Notes: generated by a model from the letters alone, not told the origin. A stretch of 18,762 nucleotides of DNA from DUZB01 sp964407525 (GCA_964407525.1 CAYOWC010000070.1:1-18762); one strand, 5' to 3'; counted from the first letter of the stretch, positions 1 through 7,360 are shown. Numbers and translations: made by a program.

Positions 1-10
1 GGGGTTCTTG

Positions 11-847
11 ATGACACCAAAAAAGCGAAAAAAAAAGGCTCCACAACGTAAGGAACGGGGTCGCGGGGACATGGGAAAACAATCCGGAAAACCAATTCAG
101 AATCCTATGTCGTGCCTTATTCCGGGTTTTCATGGGGTAAAAGAGGCCCTATCACAAAATAGGATAAAGATTCGTAAAATCCTGATCGCAGAAGGAAAAA
201 GTTCAGGAAGAACGGAAGAGATCCTCAGGCTGGCGGAAAAAGGTCGCATCCCTGTTGTTTTCATGAAAAGGACCGAGATGGAAACGCTTCTTCCGAATCT
301 TGTTCACCAGGGAATTGCGGCGTTGCCGGAAGAATTCGCCTATACCGAACTCCCTGCTATGGCTGAACTTTCCACCGGGTCGGAGGGAAATGGCCTTCTC
401 TTGGCCGCTGACCATATTACCGATGAGGGAAATCTGGGCGCCCTTATGAGAACGGCTCTGTTCTTCGGGGCGGATGGATTTATTGTCCCGAAAGATCGTG
501 CCGCGGGGATAGGACTGGGGACAATAAAGAGATCTTCAGGCGCCCAACTGCATCTACCCGTATCCAGGGTGGTAAATATGGGAAGGACCCTGGATTTCCT
601 TAAGGACAAAGGTTTTTGGATTATCGGCGCCGCTGAAGATGGCCCGGTACCTTTGTACGATTTTGACTGGAATCGGAACCTTGTTCTCGTTCTTGGCAAT
701 GAACAGAACGGACTCAGCCAACCCGTTTTGAAACGTTGTCATCAGGTGGTCAACATCCCTTCCAAAGGCAAGATGGCCTCGCTGAATGTTTCTGTTGCCG
801 GCGGTGTGATCCTCTCCGAAATTTTGAGACAGAGACTTTCCAGATGA
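11..847 (+). CDS. rlmB: 23S rRNA (guanosine-2'-O-)-methyltransferase, TrmH/SpoU family
   Basis: SAM-dependent SPOUT methyltransferase. RlmB members 2'-O-methylate G2251 in the peptidyl-transferase region of 23S rRNA. Visible signatures are an N-terminal substrate-binding region starting around IPGFHGVKEAL (residue about 38), motif 1 around DEGNLGALMRTA (about 139-150), motif 2 LVLGNEQNGLS (about 227-237) and motif 3 IPSKGKMASLNVSVAGG (about 249-265), which forms the trefoil-knot SAM site. The N-terminus is a Lys/Arg-rich extension. Candidate starts are ATG at 11 and ATG at 71 (258 aa, close to the usual family length). The frame is open to the left edge, so the gene could begin outside the window. 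It converges on the propeller gene, with repeat DNA between them. The family is certain; the exact rRNA target is inferred, because other TrmH paralogues look alike. Confidence 0.88.
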   Translation: MTPKKRKKKAPQRKERGRGDMGKQSGKPIQNPMSCLIPGFHGVKEALSQNRIKIRKILIAEGKSSGRTEEILRLAEKGRIPVVFMKRTEMETLLPNLVHQGIAALPEEFAYTELPAMAELSTGSEGNGLLLAADHITDEGNLGALMRTALFFGADGFIVPKDRAAGIGLGTIKRSSGAQLHLPVSRVVNMGRTLDFLKDKGFWIIGAAEDGPVPLYDFDWNRNLVLVLGNEQNGLSQPVLKRCHQVVNIPSKGKMASLNVSVAGGVILSEILRQRLSR

Positions 848-867
848 GATTTCAGCGTTCAGGTTTC

Positions 868-968
868 AGGTGTCGGGTGTCAGTGTTTAGAACATCCAGT
901 TTCCAATTGAAGAGCACGAGCGGCGCCGTCCCGCTTTTAAGCGGGATCAGATCAAGAAAGAAACTTTG
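868..968 (+). repeat. Dispersed intergenic repeat, copy 1
   Basis: Shares a core (CAGTGTTtAGAACATCCAG, about 881-899) with copies at 4761-4966 (minus) and 11302-11467 (plus). A CCCGC-ttttaa-GCGGG hairpin and an ATCAAGAAAGAAACT tail follow. The hairpin and tail recur in copy 2, and the tail also recurs in copy 3. The core is preceded by GGTGTCGGGTGTCAG, a degenerate form of the 7-bp AGGTGTC array seen at 11302. No coding capacity. It lies between the convergent rlmB-like and propeller genes. Confidence 0.7.
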
Positions 969-1004
969 GTATTGTGGTAGGTTATTAGAGGAATCCCGAT
1001 GGTC

Positions 1005-1060
1005 CCTGACTGCCTACTGCTTACCGCTTACTACCTACTGAACGTTTCACACGAGCGTCC
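1005..1060 (+). repeat. Word-like repeat (CTACTGCTTACCGCTTACTACC) and GTTTCACACGAGCG module
   Basis: A degenerate array of CTACTG/CTTACC-type words at about 1009-1041 is followed by AACGTTTCACACGAGCG, a module also seen at the ends of the dispersed repeat (minus strand at 4761-4777; 11407-11422). The module directly abuts the stop codon of the propeller gene. No gene is visible in 848-1061. Confidence 0.5.
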
Positions 1061-1061
1061 T

Positions 1062-2336
1062 TCAGGGAGTAACGGTAGAGATAAAGCAACTGCCCTTTTC
1101 TTCATCATCTTTATCCGTTACCTCGACAATGCACGTATCGGTAGACTGGGCGCCGTTGTTATCTGTGACTGTCAGGGTGAAAGTAAGGGATTCTGTGCTA
1201 TTTGGCGCTGAAAAAGAGGGTTTTACCGCACTGGAATCAGACAAAGTGACCGAGGTTCCATCAGTCTGGGCCCATTGAAACAGGGGAATGCCATAATCGG
1301 GATCCACCGATGCTGAACCATTCAAGGTAACGGAAACCTCCTGTTTTACCGTTTGGTCGCTTCCCGCGCTGGCGGTGGGGCCCACATTGGGATTGTTTCG
1401 ACCCGTGTGCCGGACGTCGTGATTGAAAAGAGGCCAGGCGGAAACTGCAACCCTGTCTGCTCCGGTTTCCACAGCATACAGAGATCCGTCCGCGCAGCCT
1501 ATATAAAGAACACCGCCGAAACCGATTGTGGGAGAAGACGGCCCGGCCGCGTTGGTTAGATTCAAGGACCATTTTTCCGTTCCATCACTCGCATTAATGG
1601 CGTATAGGGTATTGTCGTCAGCCCCAATGTACAAAATCCCATTATTTCCCAGAACCGGAGAGGACAGGACCGCTCCGGAAGTACTAAATACCCAGCGCTC
1701 GGTACCGTCAGACTTGATGGAATACACCTTGTTATCTTCTGAACCTACATACAGACTGGAATCAGACCCGATCGCAATGGAAGAGGAGACAATGCCTTCT
1801 GTTGGGAATTCCCATTTTTTGGTGCCGTCCGTGTTAATGGCGTAGACGTTTTTGTCACTCGAACCCACATAGATTACACCGTCGGACCCGATGGCAGGGG
1901 ACGATCGGATACGGCCCCCGGTTTCGAAATGCCATGACTTGGTTCCATCGGAATTTATTGCGTACAGTTTTGTNNNNNNNNNNNNNNNNNNNNNNNNNNN
2001 NNNNNNNNNNNNNNNNNNNNNNNNNNNNNNNNNNNNNNNNNNNNNNNNNNNNNNNNNNNNNNNNNNNNNNNNNGGTGATGACTGAGCCATGTTTGCCATT
2101 TGAAAAACCCATTTTTTCTCGCCGTTAGGGTTAATGGCATACAGATTGTAGTCATCGGATCCCACATAAATGGTGCCATCATCGCCTATTGCCGGTGATG
2201 ACAGAATTGGTGCGCCTGTCTCGAATTCCCATTTTTTCTCCCCTTCAGCAGCCCCCACAATCCAAGGAAAGAAAGAATATGCAATAATAGAGAGGATTAC
2301 TGAAAAAAAAGATCGTGACAAAAGATGTCTCCCCAT
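1062..2336 (-). CDS. Secreted PQQ-like beta-propeller repeat protein with PKD-like domain (interrupted by a sequence gap)
   Basis: An N-terminal signal peptide (hydrophobic core FFSVILSIIAYSFFPWIV, then AAEGEK) is followed by about 40-residue propeller repeats of the form W-F-T-G...SSPAIG-DG-IYVGS-D-LYAIN-DG. Parts of at least six blades are visible. A WPLFNHDVRHTGRN closing segment and a PKD/REJ-like module (VGPTASAGSDQTV ... LTVTDNNGAQS) follow. The protein ends in GSCFISTVTP, which resembles the start of the C-terminal CFI-A/S-T motif of exported delta-proteobacterial proteins but stops at once. ATG at 2336 is preferred over TTG at 2342 because GGAGG lies 6 nt upstream of the ATG. A 100-N gap (1974-2073) falls inside the blades, so the true length is unknown. 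The likely role is an extracytoplasmic binding scaffold; no catalytic residues are recognised. Confidence 0.82.
   Translation of the reverse strand: MGRHLLSRSFFSVILSIIAYSFFPWIVGAAEGEKKWEFETGAPILSSPAIGDDGTIYVGSDDYNLYAINPNGEKKWVFQMANMAQSSXXXXXXXXXXXXXXXXXXXXXXXXXXXXXXXXXXTKLYAINSDGTKSWHFETGGRIRSSPAIGSDGVIYVGSSDKNVYAINTDGTKKWEFPTEGIVSSSIAIGSDSSLYVGSEDNKVYSIKSDGTERWVFSTSGAVLSSPVLGNNGILYIGADDNTLYAINASDGTEKWSLNLTNAAGPSSPTIGFGGVLYIGCADGSLYAVETGADRVAVSAWPLFNHDVRHTGRNNPNVGPTASAGSDQTVKQEVSVTLNGSASVDPDYGIPLFQWAQTDGTSVTLSDSSAVKPSFSAPNSTESLTFTLTVTDNNGAQSTDTCIVEVTDKDDEEKGSCFISTVTP
1974..2073. other. Assembly gap (100 N) inside the beta-propeller gene
   Basis: Exactly 100 N, the usual placeholder for a gap of unknown size. 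The flanks are blade repeats (…MANMAQSS before and TKLYAINSDG after, in the gene's direction). By blade periodicity about 15-17 residues, plus any number of extra 40-residue blades, are missing. Confidence 0.97.
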
Positions 2337-2410
2337 ATCCAACCTCCAGGTACAAATGCTATCGTAGTTTTGTGATAAGTATTAGCAATAACAGTTCATC
2401 CCTGACTCCG

Positions 2411-3073
2411 TCAATAAAATAGAATAGAGAAAGCATAGATGGCCATGTTGCCTATAATGTGTATGGAAAGCGGCGCCATCAAGGTTCCCTCAACTTCATA
2501 GGCAACAGCAAAAAGAAAGCCGCCCGTGATCTGTATCACAGGAATAGCAGGCAGCTCGGGATGGGCGAGCACAAAAATGAATGTGCTGAGAAGGATAGCC
2601 GGAAGCATACCCCATCTCCGCAGGAACCCGTACACGATTCCCCGGAAAAAAAGCTCTTCAGCTATCGGACCTATTAACCCTCCCACGAGGAAAAAAAGCA
2701 AAATGGCGTTTGGATTCGGTGGCATGGGAATTCGTACCATTTCCAGAAGACGGATTCCCATGCTCTGAGACAGCACAAAACAAAAAACGGCTATGATTCC
2801 AAAACAGCCTGACCAGAAAATACCCTTTTTTATCCCCTGGGAGATCTTACCTTTTTCCAGTCCGATGGTGGAAAACCCTTTTTCAGTGACCATTACCAGA
2901 AAAACGAGTGATGCTATCTCAAGCAGGCGTACGCCTCCAAGCAGCATCATCGTGTTTTGGACGCCCTCAGAAACCAGGATACTCATCCCTGTTTCAATCA
3001 AAGAAACAATGAGAAGAGAAAGGATCATGGTTTTTGGTTTTATTCTAATTTCTTTGTTCCCTGCCCAGTCCAT
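2411..3073 (-). CDS. CPBP family intramembrane glutamic endopeptidase (CAAX protease / Rce1-like)
   Basis: A 220-aa multi-pass membrane protein. It shows the three CPBP motifs: EELFFRG (residues 139-145, EExxxR), FVLAH (167-171, FxxxH) and HIIGN (205-209, HxxxN). These supply the catalytic Glu and its partner residues in the membrane. Hydrophobic segments lie at about 16-35, 41-62, 87-105, 121-140, 156-170 and 180-200. The family cleaves near the C-termini of prenylated proteins in eukaryotes and acts in bacteriocin maturation or immunity and other peptide processing in bacteria. No bacteriocin-like peptide gene is visible nearby, so the substrate is unknown. The gene is divergent from gspG across about 145 bp. 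Confidence 0.85.
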   Translation of the reverse strand: MDWAGNKEIRIKPKTMILSLLIVSLIETGMSILVSEGVQNTMMLLGGVRLLEIASLVFLVMVTEKGFSTIGLEKGKISQGIKKGIFWSGCFGIIAVFCFVLSQSMGIRLLEMVRIPMPPNPNAILLFFLVGGLIGPIAEELFFRGIVYGFLRRWGMLPAILLSTFIFVLAHPELPAIPVIQITGGFLFAVAYEVEGTLMAPLSIHIIGNMAIYAFSILFY

Positions 3074-3146
3074 CTCATTCTACCGGCGATTGTACGCTGA
3101 TTTCTGCAGCCGAGTGCATAATGCCGAGTCTTTGCATCTTCGCATA

Positions 3147-3175
3147 TTGCTCATTTATCAGAAATCTGATAAGAT
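3147..3175 (+). promoter_or_regulatory. Predicted gspG promoter with an 18-bp palindrome in the spacer
   Basis: TTGCTC (3147-3152), a 17-nt spacer and TAAGAT (3170-3175) form a plausible sigma-70 promoter. TTATCAGA-AA-TCTGATAA (3155-3172), an inverted repeat with perfect 8-bp arms, fills the spacer and overlaps the -10 element, the position of a repressor operator. It lies about 45 bp upstream of the gspG start, in the divergent region shared with the CPBP gene. Confidence 0.45.
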
Positions 3176-3218
3176 ATCGATCATATTTGCTCAAACCATG
3201 TATCGGGAGAGAATAATT

Positions 3219-3683
3219 ATGTTTTGCAGGTGGGACAAAGTGCCCGGGCGCAGGTTCGGCAACGATGGATTTACACTCATTGAACTGATGGTTGTCATTG
3301 TCATTTTAGGCGTTCTGGCAGGGCTTATTATTCCGAGAATCATGGGCAGGCCTGAGGAAGCCAGACAGATGAAGGCTAGAGTGCAGATGGAGAGCATTGA
3401 AACCGCCTTGAGACTCTATAAACTGGACAATGGGGACTATCCCTCAACCGAACAAGGGCTTCAGGCCCTCGTGGAAACACCCACCGTTGGAGAACTTCCA
3501 AAAGCCTGGAGGAAAGGCGGCTACCTGGAAAAAGGGAAAATGCCAAAGGATCCCTGGGAAAATGAGTATCTCTACCTTTGTCCCGGCCTTCATGGCGATT
3601 TCGACCTGGTATCATACGGAGCGGACGGCCAGCCCGGGGGTGAGGACAAAAACACCGATATCAATAGCTGGGAACTGGAGTAA
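3219..3683 (+). CDS. gspG: Type II secretion system major pseudopilin GspG
   Basis: A 154-aa class III prepilin. A 17-residue basic leader ends in Gly17, followed by FTLIELMVVIVILGVLAGLI, the prepilin peptidase site. Glu22 is the conserved Glu5 of the mature protein and is followed by the membrane/assembly helix. The C-terminal part carries GspG hallmarks: YKLDNGDYPSTEQGLQALV, a DPWENEYLYLCPG segment and a DLVSYGADGQPGGE calcium-site region. GspG polymerises into the periplasmic pseudopilus that drives secretin-dependent export. ATG at 3219 is chosen because GGGAGAG lies upstream and the leader length is right; ATG at 3198 and the longer open frame upstream are less likely. Unusually, no other gsp gene is nearby. 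The convergent neighbour is the MEMO gene. Confidence 0.92.
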   Translation: MFCRWDKVPGRRFGNDGFTLIELMVVIVILGVLAGLIIPRIMGRPEEARQMKARVQMESIETALRLYKLDNGDYPSTEQGLQALVETPTVGELPKAWRKGGYLEKGKMPKDPWENEYLYLCPGLHGDFDLVSYGADGQPGGEDKNTDINSWELE

Positions 3684-3710
3684 TCCCATAAAGCTTGAGA
3701 AAATAAATTT

Positions 3711-3787
3711 GGACGCTGATGAACGCAGATTATCTCTGATTTTTCTCTTTCATAATTATCTGCTCTTATCTGCGGAAATCTGCGTCC
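3711..3787. repeat. Imperfect inverted word-repeat (CGCAGAT / ATCTGCG), possible bidirectional terminator
   Basis: GGACGC-tgatgaa-CGCAGAT (3711-3730) pairs with ATCTGCG-gaaatct-GCGTCC (3768-3787), giving a two-part stem across a T-rich centre. It occupies nearly all of the convergent gap between gspG and the MEMO gene, so it could end transcription from both sides. The words (ATCTGCGGAAATCTGCG) are the kind repeated between genes in many environmental bacteria. Confidence 0.5.
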
Positions 3788-3793
3788 CAAAGA

Positions 3794-4756
3794 CTATTTA
3801 GTAACGGCGAAAACCACAGCCCCATAACCGACAACCCATCTTCCGCGACCCTCGGGGAAATCATCTCCACTATTGCGATAATGCAGGACGGTCCCTTTCC
3901 TGCAGCCTTTTAATTCGGCATATTTCATGGCTGTTATCACAGGCGCCAGGCCGCAGAATGTTTGTCTTGAATAGCTCCAATCTTTTTCAATGCCCGAATA
4001 ATCCATGGCAGCCACTTTTTCAAGGCTGGCCCTGTCTGTTTTTCCCACCAATTCGTAGTCGGCATCATGGAGCATATCCGTGCTGGCTACCACCAGGATT
4101 TTTTTCTTTTTTGAAAGTGCAGCAAGGGCAGTCACAAGATCGTCCAGCGTTCTGGAATCGTGATCCCCTATAATCCCCACTACGATTTTGGCCCCCGGCA
4201 ATGCCGCCTGGACGAACGGGATCTCGTTTTCGGCAGAATGTTCACCGGCATGCGGATCATAATCAGAAAAAATTCTTGCACTCCGGGAACTCAATTCTTT
4301 CAGAGCCTCTTTGTCAATCTCGACCTCTCCGAGGGGGGTTTTAACTGCGTCGCCATCCATGAGGGCAACGCCTTGAAATCCCCCTCGATGACTCAGACCT
4401 AAAACCACCACCGTCTCGGGACGATGACCGGCAGCCGCATTATCTCTGATCGCCCGAAAGGTATATCCCGCCACTTTTCCTGAATAGACATATCCTGCAT
4501 GGGGGGCAATAGCGCTTACAATAGGCCCGCTCAGTTCCGCTGTTTTGGCTTCAGCAATATATCCCTCTACCATGCTGTTTAGTTCACGCTCGTCTCCGGG
4601 AAACCACCTTCCGGCCCCCAGAGCTTCCCTTATTACTTTATCGGATTTCTGGCTCATTTCACGTTCACCTCCACCTATGGAAAAGGTTGTGGAAAAAGAG
4701 ATACTCACAATCGTCGCCAACAAAAAAAACGTCAGTGGTCCGGCCGATTTTTTCAT
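3794..4756 (-). CDS. MEMO family protein (AmmeMemoRadiSam system protein B-like)
   Basis: A 320-aa member of the MEMO1/AmmeMemoRadiSam B family, a class III extradiol dioxygenase-like fold with metal-ligand histidines. Family segments are IAPHAGYVYSGKVAGY (about 83-98), VLGLSHRGGF (about 118-127), DPHAGEHSAENEIPFVQ (about 167-183), STDMLHDADY and FCGLAPVITAM near the end. The partner AMMECR1-like and radical SAM genes of the system are absent here. The start is ambiguous. ATG at 4756 gives a signal-peptide-like N-terminus (MKKSAGPLTFFLLATIVSIS) but has no Shine-Dalgarno. ATG at 4657 (MSQKSDKV, 287 aa, cytosolic) has GGAGGTGA seven bases upstream. The upstream region is a dispersed repeat that abuts the 4756 start. 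Family certain; location and substrate unknown. Confidence 0.87.
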   Translation of the reverse strand: MKKSAGPLTFFLLATIVSISFSTTFSIGGGEREMSQKSDKVIREALGAGRWFPGDERELNSMVEGYIAEAKTAELSGPIVSAIAPHAGYVYSGKVAGYTFRAIRDNAAAGHRPETVVVLGLSHRGGFQGVALMDGDAVKTPLGEVEIDKEALKELSSRSARIFSDYDPHAGEHSAENEIPFVQAALPGAKIVVGIIGDHDSRTLDDLVTALAALSKKKKILVVASTDMLHDADYELVGKTDRASLEKVAAMDYSGIEKDWSYSRQTFCGLAPVITAMKYAELKGCRKGTVLHYRNSGDDFPEGRGRWVVGYGAVVFAVTK

Positions 4757-4760
4757 TATT

Positions 4761-4966
4761 CGTGTGAAACTTCGTTTGGTTGCTGGTTGCTCGTTCCCAT
4801 GCTCCAGCGTGGGAATGCGTAGTTTCTTCCTCGATCAGATCCCGCTTAAAAGCGGGACGGCGGATCTCATATGAAACATCATTTGGAAACTGGAAAATTG
4901 AAACTTGTCTGAGATCCCGTCTTTATCGGGGAAACTGGATGTTCTGAACACTGACACCCGACACCT
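4761..4966 (-). repeat. Dispersed intergenic repeat, copy 2 (composite)
   Basis: On the minus strand it reads GGTGTCGGGTGTCAG, the CAGTGTTCAGAACATCCAG core (about 4935-4953), a CCCG-tctttat-CGGG-like hairpin, AAATGATGTTTCATATGAG, then CCGTCCCGCTTTTAAGCGGG and GATCGAGGAAGAAACT, closely matching copy 1. It continues through a TTCCCATGC-tcca-GCGTGGGAA hairpin (plus-strand 4794-4815) and a GGTTGCTGGTTGC word pair to GAAGTTTCACACGA, only a few bases before the MEMO ATG at 4756. Confidence 0.7.
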
Positions 4967-5123
4967 CTTTGGGAAGTTTTCTTCTTGATCAGACTGACCA
5001 TTTTTTCCGGTCAGAGGTGGCGCTCATCCTGGAGTATCCTTCTGCAAGGTATTCTTGCATGCATATCTTTTGAGATAATAGAATTCCCCTGTACTTTGTG
5101 TCAATCTCGATTTAATTTTTTTT

Positions 5124-5340
5124 AACCGTGAACCGTGAACCGTGAACCGTGAACCGTGAACCGTGAACCGTGAACCGTGAACCGTNNNNNNNNNNNNNNN
5201 NNNNNNNNNNNNNNNNNNNNNNNNNNNNNNNNNNNNNNNNNNNNNNNNNNNNNNNNNNNNNNNNNNNNNNNNNNNNNNNNNNNNNGTGAACCGTGAACCG
5301 TGAACCGTGAACCGTGAACCGTGAACCGTGAACCGTGAAC
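5124..5340 (+). repeat. Tandem array of 7-bp units (AACCGTG), broken by an assembly gap
   Basis: Perfect 7-bp tandem units run from 5124 to 5185 (about 9 copies) and from 5286 to 5340 (about 8 copies), either side of 100 N. The true copy number is unknown. The open frame across it on the minus strand (VHGSRFT heptads) is a by-product of the 21-base period, not a gene. The rest of 4967-5415 shows no gene. The array lies in the divergent region between the MEMO and yihY genes. Confidence 0.95.
5186..5285. other. Assembly gap (100 N) inside the 7-bp tandem array
   Basis: Exactly 100 N, flanked on both sides by the same AACCGTG repeat, so the array was too long or too uniform for the assembler. 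Its real length cannot be known from this sequence. Confidence 0.97.
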
Positions 5341-5415
5341 ATCAGACTTATCTTTACATTTTGCAAACAGTTCTGATAATATTGAAGTTTTTAACCTTTA
5401 AAGTCTAATGATAAT

Positions 5416-6765
5416 ATGAATCTTTCCAAACACAACAGGCATGACTGGATTGGCGGAATTGTCCAATTTATCACAGTGGATATCTGGCGCATACGATTGG
5501 AAGATCTCCCTTTTGGAAAATCTTTTATTATAAGGCAGCTCCGGGTGATCGCTCTCACGTTTTCCAGGTTCAACGAAGACAGTTGCTTTTTGCGGGCATC
5601 GTCGCTTACCTTTTATACCCTCCTCTCCATCGTTCCGGTAGTTGCCATCCTTTTTGGAATATCGAAGGGTTTTGGATTTGAAAAAGTTCTGGAAAAAGAG
5701 CTCCTTGAGCAGTTCCCCGCGCATCAGGAAGTGGTTGGGAAAGTTATTGAATTCGCTCAGACCCTGCTTCAAACCACCAAGGGTGGTTTAATTGCCGGGA
5801 TAGGTCTCATCATTCTTTTCTGGTCTGTAATAAAAGTGCTCAGCCATATCGAGGCATCCTTGAATGAGATATGGGAGGTGAAAAAAGATCGCTCCTGGAG
5901 CCGAAAATTCAGCGATTATGTCGCCGTGATGTTGATCAGCCCGCTGCTCATCCTACTGTCCAGCAGTTCCACCGTATTCATTACATCCCGTGTAACCGAT
6001 ATGTCGAACAATGTGGCCCTGTTCGGTTTGATCAGCCCCGTGATTTTTTCATTGCTCAAACTCGTGCCCTATGTCCTCATATGGATATTGTTCACCGTTA
6101 TTTATGTTTTCATGCCAAATACCAAAGTAAGCATGAAATCAGGGATTATCGCCGGTCTGGTTGCCTGCGTCATTTATCAGGTGGTCCAGATTGTCTACAT
6201 CGGTTTTCAAATAGGGGCTTCAAAATACAACGCTATTTATGGAAGTTTCGCAGCTTTGCCCCTCTTTCTCATGTGGGTCCAGATCAGTTGGTGGATTGTG
6301 TTATTCGGGGCCGAGCTTTCTTTTGCCAATCAAAATGCCCACATGTATCAGTATGAACCCGATTTCCTGAAAATAAGCCCTTCACTCAGGAAATTGCTGA
6401 CACTCCAGACGGCCCATCTAATCATTCAAAGATTTGAAAGGGGCGAAAAGCCGTTTACTGATTTAGAGATCTCGGAAGACCTTCAAATTCCTGTTCGAAT
6501 GACGCACCGGATTCTTTTTGATCTTGTCGCATCCCAGTTTTTTGTGGAAACAAAAACGGATAGCGACAAAAAGTTCGGGTATCAACCAGCCATGGATATC
6601 AGCAAAATCACCATCGGATCTGTTCTGGAAGCCCTGGAACATACTGGCATAGATACCGTACCGGTAAAAATGAATGAAGAATTTGAAATATTGAAAGACT
6701 CATTAAAGGAATTCAGCAAGGCCATGGAAAATTCTCCGGCGAACCGTCTTCTGAAGGACCTCTAA
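5416..6765 (+). CDS. YihY/virulence factor BrkB family inner membrane protein with C-terminal winged-helix-like domain
   Basis: A 449-aa polytopic membrane protein of the YihY/BrkB family, once misannotated as ribonuclease BN. About six membrane segments lie near 63-83, 123-143, 168-190, 205-233, 243-265 and 276-300. Family signatures include LTFYTLLSIVPVVAILFG (about 64-81), FMPNTKV (about 232-238) and YGSFAALPLFLMWVQISWW (about 275-293). Residues about 320-395 look like a winged-helix domain (FTDLEISEDLQIPVRMTHRIL...) followed by an acidic tail, as in the longer delta-proteobacterial forms. The biochemical role of the family is not established; envelope functions have been proposed. ATG at 5416 is the first in-frame start, but no Shine-Dalgarno is visible. 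The gene stands alone and converges on hipB. Confidence 0.88.
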   Translation: MNLSKHNRHDWIGGIVQFITVDIWRIRLEDLPFGKSFIIRQLRVIALTFSRFNEDSCFLRASSLTFYTLLSIVPVVAILFGISKGFGFEKVLEKELLEQFPAHQEVVGKVIEFAQTLLQTTKGGLIAGIGLIILFWSVIKVLSHIEASLNEIWEVKKDRSWSRKFSDYVAVMLISPLLILLSSSSTVFITSRVTDMSNNVALFGLISPVIFSLLKLVPYVLIWILFTVIYVFMPNTKVSMKSGIIAGLVACVIYQVVQIVYIGFQIGASKYNAIYGSFAALPLFLMWVQISWWIVLFGAELSFANQNAHMYQYEPDFLKISPSLRKLLTLQTAHLIIQRFERGEKPFTDLEISEDLQIPVRMTHRILFDLVASQFFVETKTDSDKKFGYQPAMDISKITIGSVLEALEHTGIDTVPVKMNEEFEILKDSLKEFSKAMENSPANRLLKDL

Positions 6766-6799
6766 GGGCCACCGGGTGTAAATCAGGAGTGTTGGAGAG

Positions 6800-6945
6800 T
6801 CGAAGATCCCGCCTTTGCCGGGAAAATGCTTAACCACGAATCACGGGAATGACACGAATAGAAAAAGAGGCTGGTATTGAGCTCTGTGAGAGAGGCTTTT
6901 AGCCTCGACACTTGATGTGTGTCCTCCCAAACTGGGAGGAGAATT
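6800..6945. repeat. Intergenic hairpins and ACGAAT word repeat between yihY and hipB
   Basis: This 283-bp convergent gap (6766-7048) has no gene. It holds a GATCCCG-cctttg-CCGGGA hairpin (about 6804-6822) like those in the dispersed repeats, an ACCACGAATCACGGGAATGACACGAAT word array (about 6833-6859), GAGGC-tttta-GCCTC (6892-6906) and a perfect 8-bp hairpin TCCTCCCA-aac-TGGGAGGA (6922-6940). None has a clear T-tract, so intrinsic terminator function is uncertain. Confidence 0.5.
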
Positions 6946-7048
6946 CCAGGGCTTTCATTATTGTGACCCCACTCATACTGCCGTTTAAGCGTCCATTTTT
7001 TTTAAAGCGAGCAGCAGAGAAAGTCGTGTGGAAGAATTGTTGGGCGAG

Positions 7049-7360
7049 TCATAAATCGCCCGAAGCTTCTTTTTTTGCTTTCATTCGCCATGATTCCGGC
7101 GGTAGGAAAGTAACCTTGAGGCCGAACGGCGAGGCGATTTTTTCCAGGGTTACAAGGGTCGGGTTGCCTGAACCGTTTTCGAACTCGGAAAGTATCCGTG
7201 GGGAGATGGCAGCTACTTTCCGGGCATAATTTTTCTGGTTCATGCCAAGGATTTTGCGCATCTGACGCGTCGCTTCGCGCATATTGATATCGCCTCTGGC
7301 CAAGCCGACGTAAAGTGTCTCTTTCATTCGGGCCATTTCAGCAGGAGTGAATCGTTTCAT
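7049..7360 (-). CDS. hipB: HipB-like XRE-family helix-turn-helix antitoxin
   Basis: A 103-aa small DNA-binding protein. The XRE/Cro-type HTH spans about residues 34-80: MRKILGMNQKNYARKV (helices 1-2), ISPRILSEFENGSGNPTLVTL (recognition helix and following turn), then KIASPFGLKVTFL. A C-terminal Lys-rich tail follows (KAKKEASGDL). As the partner of HipA it should neutralise the kinase and repress the operon by binding the CACTATAGTG sites upstream of hipA. It is downstream of hipA by 15 bp, the reverse of the classical hipB-hipA order. GGAG lies 6-7 nt before its ATG and close to the hipA stop, suggesting translational coupling. An XRE fold is very likely; the antitoxin role follows from context. 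Confidence 0.85.
   Translation of the reverse strand: MKRFTPAEMARMKETLYVGLARGDINMREATRQMRKILGMNQKNYARKVAAISPRILSEFENGSGNPTLVTLEKIASPFGLKVTFLPPESWRMKAKKEASGDL

Noticed and set aside
1062..1064. TGA at the end of the propeller gene as another selenocysteine codon
   Set aside because: The aligned family position (CFISTV-AYG) is not Cys, and the frame beyond hits another TGA within five codons and soon a TAG.
2793..3218. Extension of the gspG frame upstream of 3219
   Set aside because: It would place 142 residues before a prepilin leader and covers the opposite-strand CPBP gene.
5124..5340. Possible CRISPR array
   Set aside because: Units are 7 bp, contiguous and without spacers; no cas genes nearby.
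5112..5366. 84-aa minus-strand open frame of VHGSRFT heptads
   Set aside because: It is the translation of the 7-bp AACCGTG array across an assembly gap; three units make 21 bases, so any frame stays open. No start signal.
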